Shown piece by piece: positions 49,801 to 63,660 of a DNA stretch of 64,000 nt. Both the position numbers and the translations under genes were made by a program. A model generated the notes under the pieces. The model saw only the letters and a list, made by a program, of their open reading frames with translations. It had not been told where the DNA came from and searched no databases. Source of the DNA: Calliopsis andreniformis. Taxonomy: Eukaryota; Arthropoda; Insecta; Hymenoptera; Andrenidae. The stretch covers positions 5,580,001 through 5,644,000 of the forward strand of contig NW_027480438.1 in NCBI RefSeq assembly GCF_051401765.1, read 5' to 3'. Position 1 is the stretch's first letter; each line of letters opens with the position of its first letter.

Positions 49801-52800
49801 TCAATCCTCAATCCTCAATTCTCAATCCTCAGTCCTCAATCCTCAGACCTCAATCTTCAGTCCTCAGTCCCCAATCCTCAATCCTCAACCCTCAGCCCTC
49901 ATCCTCATTCCTCAATTCTCAATCCTCAATACTCAATCCTCAATCTTCAACCCTCAATACTCAATCTTCAATCCTCAATCCTCAGTCCTCAAACCTCATT
50001 TCTGAATCCTCAATCCTGAATCCTCAACCTTCAGCCCTCAGTCCTGAACAATCAGTTGCCAATCCTCAATCCTCAATAGAATATCCTCAATTCACAGATT
50101 GCAATACTCAATACTCAATCTGCAATCTTCAAATCTCTATCCACAAACATCCATTCTCACCACTCAGCCCTCGACACTCAGTCCTCAATGTTCAATCCTC
50201 AATCCTCAATTCTCAATCTTGAATCCTCAATACTGAATCATCAATCCTCAATACTCAGTCCTCAATCCTCAATCCTCAATCTTCAATCCTCATTCCCCAA
50301 TTCTTAATCTTCAATCCTCAATCCTCAACCCTCAATCCTCAATCTTCAATCCTCAATCCTCAATCCTCAATCCTCAATCCTCAATCCTCAATCTTCAATC
50401 CTCAATACTCAATCTTCAATCCTCAATCCTCAATCCTCAATCCTCAATCCTCAATCTTCAATCCTCAATACTCTATCTTCAATCCTCAATCCTCAATCCT
50501 CAATCCTCAGTCCTCATTCTTCGATCCTCAATACCCAATCCTCAATCTTCAATCCTCGATCCTCAATCCTCAATTCGCAATCCTCAATCCTCAATCCTCA
50601 GACCTCAAGCATCAATACCCAACCCTCAGTCCTCGTCATCAATCCACAACCCTCAATCCTCAATCGTGAATGTTCATTCATCAATATTCAACCTTCAATC
50701 ATCAATCCTCAATCTTCAATACTCAATCCTCAATCCTCAATCCTCAATCCTCAATCCTCAGTACCCAATCCTCAATCCTCAATCCTCAATCCGCGATCCT
50801 CAATCCTCAATCGTCAATTCTCAATCCTCAGTCCTCAAACCTCAATCCTGAATCCTCAATCCTGAATCCTCAATCTTCAGCCCTCAGTCCTCAACAATCA
50901 GTTGTCAATCCTCAATCCTCAATAGAATATCACCAATTCACAATTTTCAATACTCAATACTCAATCTGCAATCTTCAAATCTCTATCCACAAACATCAAT
51001 TCTCATTACTCAACCCTCAACACTCAGTCCCCAATCCTCAATATTCAATCCTCAATCCTCAATCCTCGATCCTCAATTCTCAACCATCAATCCTCAATGC
51101 TCAATCTTCATTCCTCAATCCTCAATCTACAATCCTCAATACCCAATCTTCAACTCTCAATCTTCAATCCTCAATCCTCTATCCTCATTCTTCAATCCTC
51201 AACACCCAATCCTCAATCTTCGATCCTCAATCCTCAATCCTCAATTCTCAATCCTCAACCCTGAATCCTCAGACATCAAACATCAATACTCAACCCTCAG
51301 TCCTCGTCCGCAATCCACAACCCTCAATCCTCAATCCTCAATCTTCAATTATCAATATTCAATATTCAATCCTCAATCCTCAATCCTCTATCCTCAATCC
51401 TCAATCCTGAATGTTCAATCCTCAATACCCAATCCTCAATCTTCAATCCTCAATACTCAATCCTCAATCCTCAATCCTCAATCCTCAGTCCTCAAACCTC
51501 AATCCTGAATCCTCAATCCTGAATCCTCAATCTTCAGCCCTCAGTCCTCAACAATCAATTGTTAGTCCTCAATCCTCAATAGAATATACCCAATTCACAG
51601 TTTTCGATACTCAATCCCCAATCTTCAATCTTCAAATCTCGATCCACAAACATCAATTCTCATCACTCAAAGCTCGACACTCAGTCCCCAATCCTCAATC
51701 CTCAATCCTCAATCTTCAATCCTCAATACTCAATCTTCAATCCTCAATCCTCAATCTTCAATCCCCAATACCCAATCCTCAATCTTCAATCCTCAATCCT
51801 CAATCCTCAATCCTCAACCTTGAATCCTCAATACTCAATCTTCAATCCTCAATCCTCAATTTCCAATCCTCAACACTCAATCTTCAATCCTCAATCCTCA
51901 ATTCTCAATCATCAATACTCAATCCTCAATCGTCAATCCTCAATCCTCAATCCTCAATCTTCAATCCTCAATACTCAATCTTCAATACTCAATCCTCAAT
52001 CCTCAATCCTCAATCCTCAATCCTCAATCCTCAATCCTCAATCCCCAATCCCAATTCCTCAATCCTCAATCCTCAATCGTCAATCCTCAATCCTCAATCT
52101 TCATTCCTCAATACTCAATCTTCAATCCTCAATCCTCAATCCTCAATCCTCAATCCTCAATCCTCAATCCTCAATCTTCAATCCTCAATACTCAATCTTC
52201 AACCCTCAATCTTCAATCCTCAATCCTCTATCCTCATTCTTCAATCCTCAACACCCAATCCTCAATCTTCAATCCTCAATCCTCAATCCTCAATTCTCAA
52301 TCCACAATCCTCAGTCCTCAATCCTCAGACCTCAAACATCAATACTCTACCCTCAGTCCTCGTCCGCAATCCACAACCCTCAATCCTCAATCCTCAATCT
52401 TCAATCATCAATATTCAATCTTCAATCCTCAATCCTCTATCCTCAATCGTCAATCCTGAATGTTCAATCCTCAATACCCAATCCTCAATCTCCAATCCTC
52501 AATACTCAATCCTCAATCCTCAATCCTCAATCCTCAGTCCTCAATCCCCAATTCTCAACCCTCAATCCTCAATCCTCAGACCTCAAACATCAATACTCAG
52601 ACCTCAGCCCTCGTCCGCAATCCACAACCCTCAATCCTCAATCCTCAATCTTCAATCATCAATATTCAACCTTCAATCCTCAATCCTCAATCTTCAATCC
52701 TCAATACTCAATCTTCAATACTCAATCCTCAATCCTCAATCCTCAATCCTCAATCCTCAATCCTCAATCCCCAATCCCAATTCCTCAATCCTCAATCCTC

Positions 52801-53457
52801 AATCCTCAATCGTCAATCCTCAATCCTCAATCTTCAATCCTCAATACTCAATCTTCAATCCTCAATCCTCAATCCTCAATCCTCAATCCTCAATCCTCAA
52901 TCCTCAATCTTCAATCCTCAATACTCAATCTTCAACCCTCAATCTTCAATCCTCAATCCTCTATCCTCATTCTTCAATCCTCAACACCGAATCCTCAATC
53001 TTCAATCCTCAATCCTCAATCCTCAATTCTCAATCCACAGTCCTCAATCCTCATTCCTCAGACCTCAAACATCAATACTCTACCCTCAGTCCTCGTCCGC
53101 AATCCACAACCCTCAATCCTCAATCCTCAATTTTCAATCATCAATATTCAATCTTCAATCCTCAATCCTCAATACTCTATCCTCAATCCTCAATCCTGAA
53201 TGTTCAATCCTCAATACCCAATCCTCAATCTCCAATCCTCAATACTCAGACCTCAATCCTCAATCCTCAATCCTCAGACCTCAATCCTCAATTCTCAATA
53301 TTCAATCCTCAATCCTCAGACCTCAAACATCAATACTCAACCCTCAGCCCTCGTCCGCAATCCACAACCCTCAATCCTCAATCCTCAATCTTCAATCATC
53401 AATATTCAATCTTCAATCCTCAATCCTCAATCCTCTATCCTCAATCCTCAATCCTGA
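40846..53457 (+). repeat. 12.6-kb tandem unit, copy 2
   Basis: Offset to copy 1 is 12,610 bp up to about 46402, then 12,987 (a 377-bp gain between 46402 and 47149), then 12,994 after a further 7-bp gain near 50.4 kb. Anchors are 41399, 42056, 42714, 43469, 43888, 44608, 45091, 45434, 47580, 48279, 49081, 49403, 50080, 50926 and 51583. The subtype order matches copy 1. It ends near 53457, where the sequence switches to the equivalent of 43248 rather than continuing as at 40464. Confidence 0.87.
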
Positions 53458-56400
53458 ATGTTCAATCCTCAATACCCAATCCTCAACCTTCAATCCTCAA
53501 TCCTCAATCCTCAATCCTTAATCCTCAATCCTCGATCCTCAATCCTCAATCCTCAATCTTCAATCTTCAATCCTCAATCCTGAATCCTCAATCTTCAGCC
53601 CTCAGTCCTCAACAATCAGTTGTCAATCCTCAATCCTCAATACAACATCATCAATTCACAGTTTTCAATACTCAATACTCAATCTGCTATCCTCAAATCT
53701 CTATCCACAAACACCAATGCTCATCACTCAACTCTCAACACTCCGTCCCCAATCCTCAATCCTCAATCCTCATTCTTCAATCCTCAATACCAAATCCTCA
53801 ATCTTCAATCCTCAATCCTCAATTCGCAATCCTCAATCCTCAATCCTCAGACCTCATGCATCAATACCCAACCCTCAGTCCTCGTCCTCAATCCTCAATC
53901 CTCAATCCTCAATCCTCAATCCTCTATCTTCAATCCTCAATACTCAACATTTAATCCTCAATCCTCAGTCCTCAAACCTCAATTCTGAGTCCTCAGTCCT
54001 GAATCCTCAACCTTCAGCCCTCAGTCCTCAACAATCAGGTGTCAATCCTCAATCCTCAATAGAATATCACCAATTCACAGTTTTCAATACTCAATACTCA
54101 ATCTGCAATCTTCAAATCTCTATCCACAAACATCAATTCTCATCACTCAACCCTCAACACTCAGTCCACAATCTTCAATCCTCAATCCTCAATCCTCAAT
54201 CTTGAATCCTCAATACTCAATCTTCAATCCTGAATCCTCAATCCTCAATCCTCAACACTCAATCCTCAATCGTCAATCCTCAATCCCCAATCCACAATCT
54301 TCAATCCTCTATCCTCAATCCTCAATCCTCAATCCTCAATCCTCAAACTTCAATCCTCAATACTCAACCTTCAATATGCAATCCTCAATCCTCAATCCTC
54401 AATTCTCAATACTCAATCGTCAATCTTCAATCCCCAATACTCAATCTTCAATCCTCAGTCCTCAATCCTCAATCCTCAATCCTCATTCTTCAATCCTCAA
54501 TACCCAATCCTCAATCTTCAATCCTCAATCCTCAATCCTCAAATCTCAATCCTCAATCCCCAGTCCTCAGTCCTCAAACCTCAATCCTCAACCCTCAGCC
54601 CTCATCCTCAATCCTCAATCCTCAATCCTCAATCCTCAATCCTCTATCTTCAATCCTCAATACTCAACCTTTAATCCTCAATCCTCAGTCCTCAAACCTC
54701 AATTCTGAGTCCTCAGTCCTGAATCCTCAACCTTCAGCCCTCAGTCCTCAACAATCAGGTGTCAATCCTCAATCCTCAATAGAATATCACCAATTCACAG
54801 TTTTCAATACTCAATACTCAATCTGCAATCTTCAAATCTCTATCCACAAACATCAATTCTCTTCACTCAATCCTCAACACACAGTCCCCAATCCTCAATA
54901 TTCAATCCTCAATCCTCAATCCTCGATCCTCAATCCTCAACCTTCAATCCTCAATGCTCAATCTTCAATCCTCAATCCTCAATACTCAATCCTCAATTCT
55001 CAATCCTCAATCGTCAATCTTGAATCCTCTATACTCAATCTTCGATCCTCAGTCCTCAATCCTCAATCCTCAGTCCTCAGTCCTCAATCCTCAATTCTCA
55101 ATCCTCAATCCTCAATCCTCCATCCTCAATCCTCAATCCTCAATCCTCAATCTTCAATCCTCAGTCCGCAATGCTCAATCTTCAATCCTCAATCCTCAAT
55201 CCTGGATCCTCAATCTCCAGCCCTCAGTCCTCAACAATCAGTTGTCAATCCCCAATCCTTAATACCACATCATCAATTCACAGTTTTCAATACTCAACAC
55301 TCAATCTGCAATCTTCAAATCTCTATCCACAAACATCAATTCTCATCACTCATCCCTCAACACTCCGTCTCCAATCCTCAATCTTCAATCCTCAATCCTC
55401 AATCCTCAATCCTCACTCCTGAATTTTCAATCCTCAATACTCAATCTTCAATCCTCAACCCTCAATCCTCAATCATCAATCCTCAATCCTCAATCCTCAA
55501 CCCTCAATCACCAGTCCTGAAACCTCAATCCCGAATCCTCAATCCTGAATCCGCAAACTTCAGTCCTCAGTCCTCAACAATCTGTTGTCAATCCTCAATC
55601 CTCAATAGAATATCCTCAATTCACAGTTATCAATACTCAATCCCCATTCTTCAGTCGTCAAATCTCAATCCACAAACATCAATCCTCATCACTCAACCCT
55701 CAACACTCAGTCCTCAATCTTCAATCCCCAATCCTCAATCCTCAATCCTCAACCTTGAATCCTCAATACTCAATCTTCAATCCTCAATGCTCAATTCCCA
55801 ATCCTCAACACTCAATCCTCAATCCTCAATCCTCAATTCTCAATCATCAATACTCAATCCACAAACATCAATTCTCATCACTCAACGCTCAACACTCAGA
55901 CCTCAATCTTCAATCCTCAATCCTCAATCCTCAATCCTCAACCTTGAATCCTCAATACTCAATCTTCAATCCTCAATCCTCAATTCCCAATCCTCAACAC
56001 TCAATCTTCAATCCTCAATCCTCAATTCTCAACCATCAATACTCAATCCTCAATCGTCAATCTTCAATCCTCAATCCTCAATCTTCAATCCTCAATACTC
56101 AATCTTCAATACTCAATCCTCAATCCTCAATCCTCAATCCTCAATCCTCAATCCTCAATCCCCAATCCCAATTCCTCAATCCTCAATCCTCAATCGTCAA
56201 TCCTCAATCCTCAATCTTCAATCCTCAATACTCAATCTTCAATCCTCAATCCTCAATCCTCAATCCTCAATCCTCAATCCTCAATCCTCAATCTTCAATC
56301 CTCAATACTCAATCTTCAACCCTCAATCTTCAATCCTCAATCCTCTATCCTCATTCTTCAATCCTCAACACCCAATCCTCAATCTTCAATCCTCAATCCT

Positions 56401-59400
56401 CAATCCTCAATTCTCAATCCACAATCCTCAGTCCTCAATCCTCAGACCTCAAACATCAATACTCTACCCTCAGTCCTCGTCCGCAATCCACAACCCTCAA
56501 TCCTCAATCCTCAATCTTCAATCATCAATATTCAATCTTCAATCCTCAATCCTCTATCCTCAATCCTCAATCCTGAATGTTCAATCCTCAATACCCAATC
56601 CTCAATATCCAATCCTCAATACTCAATCCTCAATCCTCAATCCTCAATCCTCAGTCCTCAATCCCCAATTCTCAACCCTCAATCCTCAATCCTCAGCCCT
56701 CAAACATCAATAGCCAGACCTCAGCCCTCGTCTGCAATCCACAACCCTCAATCCTCAATCCTCAATCTTCAATCATCAATATTCAACCTTCAATCCTCAA
56801 TCCTCAATCTTCAATCCTCAATACTCAATCGTCAATACTCAATCCTCAATCCTCAATCCTCAATCCTCAATCCTCAATCCTCAATCCCCAATCCCAATTC
56901 CTCAATCCTCAATCCTCAATCCTCAATCCTCAATCGTCAATCCTCAATCCTCAATCTTCAATCCTCAATACTCAATCTTCAATCCTCAATCCTCAATCCT
57001 CAATCCTCAATCCTCAATCCTCAATCCTCAATCTTCAATCCTCAATACTCAATCTTCAACCCTCAATCTTCAATCCTCAATCCTCTATCCTCATTCTTCA
57101 ATCCTCAACACCCAATCCTCAATCTACAATCCTCAATCCTCAATCCTCAATTCTCAATCCACAGTCCTCAATCCTCATTCCTCAGACCTCAAACATCAAT
57201 ACTCTACCCTCAGTCCTCGTCCGCAATCCACAACCCTCAATCCTCAATCCTCAATTTTCAATCATCAATATTCAATCTTCAATCCTCAATCCTCAATACT
57301 CTATCCTCAATCCTCAATCCTGAATGTTCAATCCTCAATACCCAATCCTCAATCTCCAATCCTCAATACTCAGTCCTCAATCCTCAATCCTCAATCCTCA
57401 GACCTTAATCCTCAATTCTCAATCCTCAATCCTCAATCCTCAGACCTCAAACATCAATACTCAACCCTCAGCCCTCGTCCGCAATCCACAACCCTCAATC
57501 CTCAATCCTCAATCTTCAATCATCAATATTCAATCTTCAATCCTCAATCCTCAATCCTCAATCCTCTATCCTCAATCCTCTATCCTGAATGTTCAATCCT
57601 CAATACCCAATCCTCAACCTTCAATGCTCAATCCTCAATCCTCAATCCTCAAAACCTCAATCCTCAGTCCTGAAACCTCAATACCGAATCCTCAATCCTG
57701 AATCCTCAATCTTCAGCCCCCAGTCCTCAACAATCAATTGTCAGTCCTTAATCCTCAATAGAATATACCCAATTCTCAGTTTTCAATACTCAATCCCCAA
57801 TCTTCAATCTTCAAATCTCAATCCACAAACATCAATTCTCATCACTCAACGCTCGACACTCAGTCTCCAATCCTCAATCTTCAATCCTCAATCCTCAATC
57901 CTCAATCCTCAATCCTCAATCTTCAATCCTCAATACTCAATCTTCAATCCTCAATCCTCAAACCTGAACCCTCAATCCTCAATACTCAATCCTCAATCGT
58001 CAATCTCCAATCCTGAATTGTCAATCTTCAATCCTCAATCCTCAATCCTCAATCCTCAATCCTCATTCTTCAATCCCCAATACCCAATCCTCAATCTTCA
58101 ATCCTCAATCCTCAATCCTCAATTCTCAACACTCAATCCTCAATCCTTAGACCTCAAGCATCAATACTCAACCCTCAGTCCTCGTCCGCAATCCACAACC
58201 CTCAATCCTCAATCCACAATCTTCAATCATCAATATTCAATCTTCAATCCTCAATCCTCAATCCTCTATCCTCAAACCTCAATCCTGAATGTTCAACCCT
58301 CAATACCCAATCCTCAATCTTCAATCCTCAATACTCAATCCTCAATCCTCAATCCTAAATCCTCAGTCCTCAAACCTCAATCCTGAATCCTCAATCCTCA
58401 ATCCTCAACCTTCAGCCCTCAGTCCTCAACAATCAATTGTCAGTCCTCAATCCTCAATAGAATATACCCAATTCACAGTTTTCAATACTCAATCCCCAAT
58501 CTTCAATCTTCAAATCTCAATCCACAAACATCAATTCTCATCACTCAACGCTCGACACTCAGTCCCCAATCCTCAATCTTCAATCCTCAATCCTCAATCC
58601 TCAGTCCTCAATTCTCAATCCTCATTCTTCAATCCCCAATACCCAATCCTCAACCTTCAATCCTCAATCCTCAATCCTCAATTCTCAACACTCCATCCTC
58701 AATCCTCGGACCTCAAGCATCAATACTCAACCCTCAGTCCTCGTCCGCAATCCACAACCCTCAATCCTCAATCCTCAACCTTCAATCATCAATATTCAAT
58801 CTTCAATCTCAATCCTCAATCCTCTATCCTCAATCCTCAATCCTGAATGTTCAATCCTCAATACCCAATCCACAATCTTCAATCCTCAAACCTCAATCCT
58901 CAATCCTCAATCCTCAATCCTCAATCCTCAATCCTCAAACCTCATTCTTCAATCCTCAATACCAAATCCTCAATCTTCAATCATCAACACTCAATCCTCA
59001 ATACGCAATCCTCAATCCAAAATCCTCAATCCTCAATCCTCAGTCCTCAGTCCTCAAACCTCAATCCTCAACCCTCAACCCTCATCCTCAATCCTCAATC
59101 CTCGATCCTCAATCCTCAATCCTCAATCTTCAATCCTCAATACTCAATCTTTAATCCTCAATCCTCAGTCCTCAAACCTGAATTCTGAGTCCTCAGTCCT
59201 GAATCCTCAACCTTCAGCCCTCAGTCCTCAACTATCAGTTGTCAATCCTCAGTCCTCAATAGAATATCCACAATATACAGCTTTCAATACTCAATACTCA
59301 ATCTGCAATCTTCAAACCTGTATCCACAGACATCAATTCTCATCACTCAACCCTCAACACTCAGTCCTCAATGTACAATCCTCAATCCTCAATTCTCTAT

Positions 59401-59685
59401 CTTCAATCCTCAATACTGAATCTTCAATCCTAAATCCTCAATCCTCAATCCTCAATCCTCAATCCTCAATCTTCAATCCTCAGTCCGCAATCCTCAATCT
59501 TCAATCCTCAATCCTCAATCCTGAATCCTCAACCTTCAGCCCTCAGTCCTCAACAATCAGTTGTCAATCCTCAATCCTCAATACAGCGTCATCAATTCAC
59601 TGTTTTCCATACTCAATACTCAATCTGCAATCTTCAAATCTCTATCCACAAGCACCAATGCTCACCACTCAACCCTCAACACTCA
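53458..59685 (+). repeat. Partial third copy of the long unit
   Basis: This corresponds to 43248-49500 of copy 2 at offsets of 10,210, then 10,175 (a 35-bp loss, five whole words, near 53570), then 10,182. It shares the 377-bp gain of copy 2 (56577 to 57324 is 747 bp, as in copy 2, against 370 bp in copy 1), so it is closer to copy 2 than to copy 1. Anchors are 53644, 54063, 54783, 55266, 55609, 57762, 58461, 59263 and 59585. It ends inside a chimeric module. Confidence 0.82.
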
Positions 59686-59689
59686 GTCC
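59522..59689 (+). repeat. Chimeric module 1 (subtype D left, subtype C right end)
   Basis: The left part, through AGCGTCA (59585) and CAAGCACCAATGCTC, is subtype D as at 36416 and 49403. It ends in TCAGTCC (59683-59689) followed by the subtype C continuation seen after 51030, not in TCCGTCC as its D relatives do. The switch lies within the shared words TCAACCC and TCAACAC just before the end. It marks an in-register exchange that removed about 1.5 kb relative to copy 2. Confidence 0.8.
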
Positions 59690-62116
59690 CCAATCCTCAA
59701 TATTCAATCCTCAATCCTCAATCCTCGATCCTCAATTCTCAACCATCAATCCTCAATGCTCAATCTTCATTCCTCAATCCTCAATCTACAATCCTCAATA
59801 CCCAATCTTCAACTCTCAATCTTCAATCCTCAATCCTCTATCCTCATTCTTCAATCCTCAACACCCAATCCTCAATCTTCGATCCTCAATCCTCAATCCT
59901 CAATTCTCAATCCTCAATCCTGAATCCTCAGACATCAAACATCAATACTCAACCCTCAGTCCTCGTCCGCAATCCACAACCCTCAATCCTCAATCCTCAA
60001 TCTTCAATCATCAATATTCAATATTCAATCCTCAATCCTCAATCCTCTATCCTCAATCCTCAATCCTGAATGTTCAATCCTCAATACCCAATCCTCAATC
60101 TTCAATCCTCAATACTCAATCCTCAATCCTCAATCCTCAATCCTCAGTCCTCAAACCTCAATCCTGAATCCTCAATCCTGAATCCTCAATCTTCAGCCCT
60201 CAGTCCTCAACAATCAATTGTTAGTCCTCAATCCTCAATAGAATATACCCAATTCACAGTTTTCGATACTCAATCCCCAATCTTCAATCTTCAAATCTCG
60301 ATCCACAAACATCAATTCTCATCACTCAAAGCTCGACACTCAGTCCCCAATCCTCAATCCTCAATCCTCAATCTTCAATCCTCAATACTCAATCTTCAAT
60401 CCTCAATCCTCAATCTTCAATCCCCAATACCCAATCCTCAATCTTCAATCCTCAATCCTCAATCCTCAATCCTCAACCTTGAATCCTCAATACTCAATCT
60501 TCAATCCTCAATCCTCAATTTCCAATCCTCAACACTCAATCTTCAATCCTCAATCCTCAATTCTCAATCATCAATACTCAATCCTCAATCGTCAATCCTC
60601 AATCCTCAATCCTCAATCTTCAATCCTCAATACTCAATCTTCAATACTCAATCCTCAATCCTCAATCCTCAATCCTCAATCCTCAATCCTCAATCCTCAA
60701 TCCCCAATCCCAATTCCTCAATCCTCAATCCTCAATCGTCAATCCTCAATCCTCAGTCTTCATTCCTCAATACTCAATCTTCAATCCTCAATCCTCAATC
60801 CTCAATCCTCAATCCTCAATCCTCAATCCTCAATCTTCAATCCTCAATACTCAATCTTCAACCCTCAATCTTCAATCCTCAATCCTCTATCCTCATTCTT
60901 CAATCCTCAACACCCAATCCTCAATCTTCAATCCTCAATCCTCAATCCTCAATTCTCAATCCACAATCCTCAGTCCTCAATCCTCAGACCTCAAACATCA
61001 ATACTCTACCCTCAGTCCTCGTCCGCAATCCACAACCCTCAATCCTCAATCCTCAATCTTCAATCATCAATATTCAATCTTCAATCCTCAATCCTCTATC
61101 CTCAATCCTCAATCCTGAATGTTCAATCCTCAATACCCAATCCTCAATCTCCAATCCTCAATACTCAATCCTCAATCCTCAATCCTCAATCCTCAGTCCT
61201 CAATCCCCAATTCTCAACCCTCAATCCTCAATCCTCAGACCTCAAACATCAATACTCAGACCTCAGCCCTCGTCCGCAATCCACAACCCTCAATCCTCAA
61301 TCCTCAATCTTCAATCATCAATATTCAACCTTCAATCCTCAATCCTCAATCTTCAATCCTCAATACTCAATCTTCAATACTCAATCCTCAATCCTCAATC
61401 CTCAATCCTCAATCCTCAATCCTCAATCCCCAATCCCAATTCCTCAATCCTCAATCCTCAATCCTCAATCGTCAATCCTCAATCCTCAATCTTCAATCCT
61501 CAATACTCAATCTTCAATCCTCAATCCTCAATCCTCAATCCTCAATCCTCAATCCTCAATCCTCAATCTTCAATCCTCAATACTCAATCTTCAACCCTCA
61601 ATCTTCAATCCTCAATCCTCTATCCTCATTCTTCAATCCTCAACACCCAATCCTCAATCTTCAATCCTCAATCCTCAATCCTCAATTCTCAATCCACAGT
61701 CCTCAATCCTCATTCCTCAGACCTCAAACATCAATACTCTACCCTCAGTCCTCGTCCGCAATCCACAACCCTCAATCCTCAATCCTCAATTTTCAATCAT
61801 CAATATTCAATCTTCAATCCTCAATCCTCAATACTCTATCCTCAATCCTCAATCCTGAATGTTCAATCCTCAATACCCAATCCTCAATCTCCAATCCTCA
61901 ATACTCAGACCTCAATCCTCAATCCTCAATCCTCAGACCTCAATCCTCAATTCTCAATCTTCAATCCTCAATCCTCAGACCTCAAACATCAATACTCAAC
62001 CCTCAGCCCTCGTCCGCAATCCACAACCCTCAATCCTCAATCCTCAATCTTCAATCATCAATATTCAATCTTCAATCCTCAATCCTCAATCCTCTATCCT
62101 CAATCCTCAATCCTGA
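59690..62116 (+). repeat. Partial fourth copy, matching 51.03-53.46 kb
   Basis: Landmarks sit at a constant offset of 8,659 bp (1,237 x 7) from copy 2: 51411/60070, 51583/60242, 51820/60479, 52460/61119 and 53200/61859. The same region in copy 1 is 38.05-40.46 kb. It includes the longest module-1-free stretch type in the window, about 2.05 kb between anchors 60242 and 62290. Confidence 0.82.
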
Positions 62117-63660
62117 ATGTTCAATCCTCAATACCCAATCCTCAACCTTCAATCCTCAATCCTCAATCCTCAATCCTCAAAACCTCAATCCTCAGTCCTG
62201 AAACCTCAATACCGAATCCTCAATCCTGAATCCTCAATCTTCAGCCCCCAGTCCTCAACAATCAATTGTCAGTCCTTAATCCTCAATAGAATATACCCAA
62301 TTCTCAGTTTTCAATACTCAATCCCCAATCTTCAATCTTCAAATCTCAATCCACAAACATCAATTCTCATCACTCAACGCTCGACACTCAGTCTCCAATC
62401 CTCAATCTTCAATCCTCAATCCTCAATCCTCAATCCTCAATCCTCAATTTTCAATCCTCAATACTCAATCTTCAATCCTCAATCCTCAAACCTGAACCCT
62501 CAATCCTCAATACTCAATCCTCAATCGTCAATCTCCAATCCTGAATTGTCAATCTTCAATCCTCAATCCTCAATCCTCAATCCTCAATCCTCATTCTTCA
62601 ATCCCCAATACCCAATCCTCAATCTACAATCCTCAATCCTCAATCCTCAATTCTCAACACTCAATCCTCAATCCTTAGACCTCAAGCATCAATACTCAAG
62701 CCTCAGTCCTCGTCCGCAATCCACAACCCTCAATCCTCAATCCACAATCTTCAATCATCAATATTCAATCTTCAATCCTCAATCCTCAATCCTCTATCCT
62801 CAAACCTCAATCCTGAATGTTCAACCCTCAATACCCAGTCCTCAATCTTCAATCCTCAATACTCAATCCTCAATCCTCAATCCTAAATCCTCAGTCCTCA
62901 AACCTCAATCCTGAATCCTCAATCCTCAATCCTCAACCTTCAGCCCTCAGTCCTCAACAATCAATTGTCAGTCCTCAATCCTCAATAGAATATACCCAAT
63001 TCACAGTTTTCAATACTCAATCCCCAATCTTCAATCTTCAAATCTCAATCCACAAACATCAATTCTCATCACTCAACGCTCGACACTCAGTCCCCAATCC
63101 TCAATCTTCAATCCTCAATCCTCAATCCTCAGTCCTCAATTCTGAATCCTCATTCTTCAATCCCCAATACCCAATCCTCAACCTTCAATCCTCAATCCTC
63201 AATCCTCAATTCTCAACACTCCATCCTCAATCCTCGGACCTCAAGCATCAATACTCAACCCTCAGTCCTCGTCCGCAATCCACAACCCTCAATCCTCAAT
63301 CCTCAACCTTCAATCATCAATATTCAATCTTCAATCCTCAATCCTCAATCCTCTATCCTCAATCCTCAATCCTGAATGTTCAATCCTCAATACCCAATCC
63401 ACAATCTTCAATCCTCAAACCTCAATCCTCAATCCTCAATCCTCAATCCTCAATCCTCAATCCTCAAACCTCATTCTTCAATTCTCAATACCAAATCCTC
63501 AATCTTCAATCCTCAACACTCAATCCTCAATACGCAATCCTCAATCCAAAATCCTCAATCCTCAATCCTCAGTCCTCAGTCCTCAAACCTCAATCCTCAA
63601 CCCTCAACCCTCATCCTCAATCCTCAATCCTCGATCCTCAATCATCAATCCTCAATCTTC
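62117..63660 (+). repeat. Further partial copy, matching 34.4, 47.4 and 57.6 kb
   Basis: From 62117 the sequence follows the segment carrying the TCAAAACC tag: offsets are 4,528 bp to 57589, 14,710 bp to 47407 and 21,653 bp to 40464. Anchors are 62290 and 62989. It lacks the minus-one tag found near 35634, 48621 and 58803. It ends near 63660 by switching to a stretch like 18.5 kb. Confidence 0.78.

Noticed and set aside
51411..53954. 847-codon + strand reading frame, and similar ones of 400-720 codons at 22200, 25648, 38826 and 60070
   Set aside because: The product is only NPQSSIL and its variants. Overlapping frames at the same place read the same peptide. Starts come from the ATG in the word TGAATGT or a TTG in CTTGAAT, and stops from variant words. 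The changes between copies follow the 7-bp unit, not codons. No ribosome site, promoter or domain is present.
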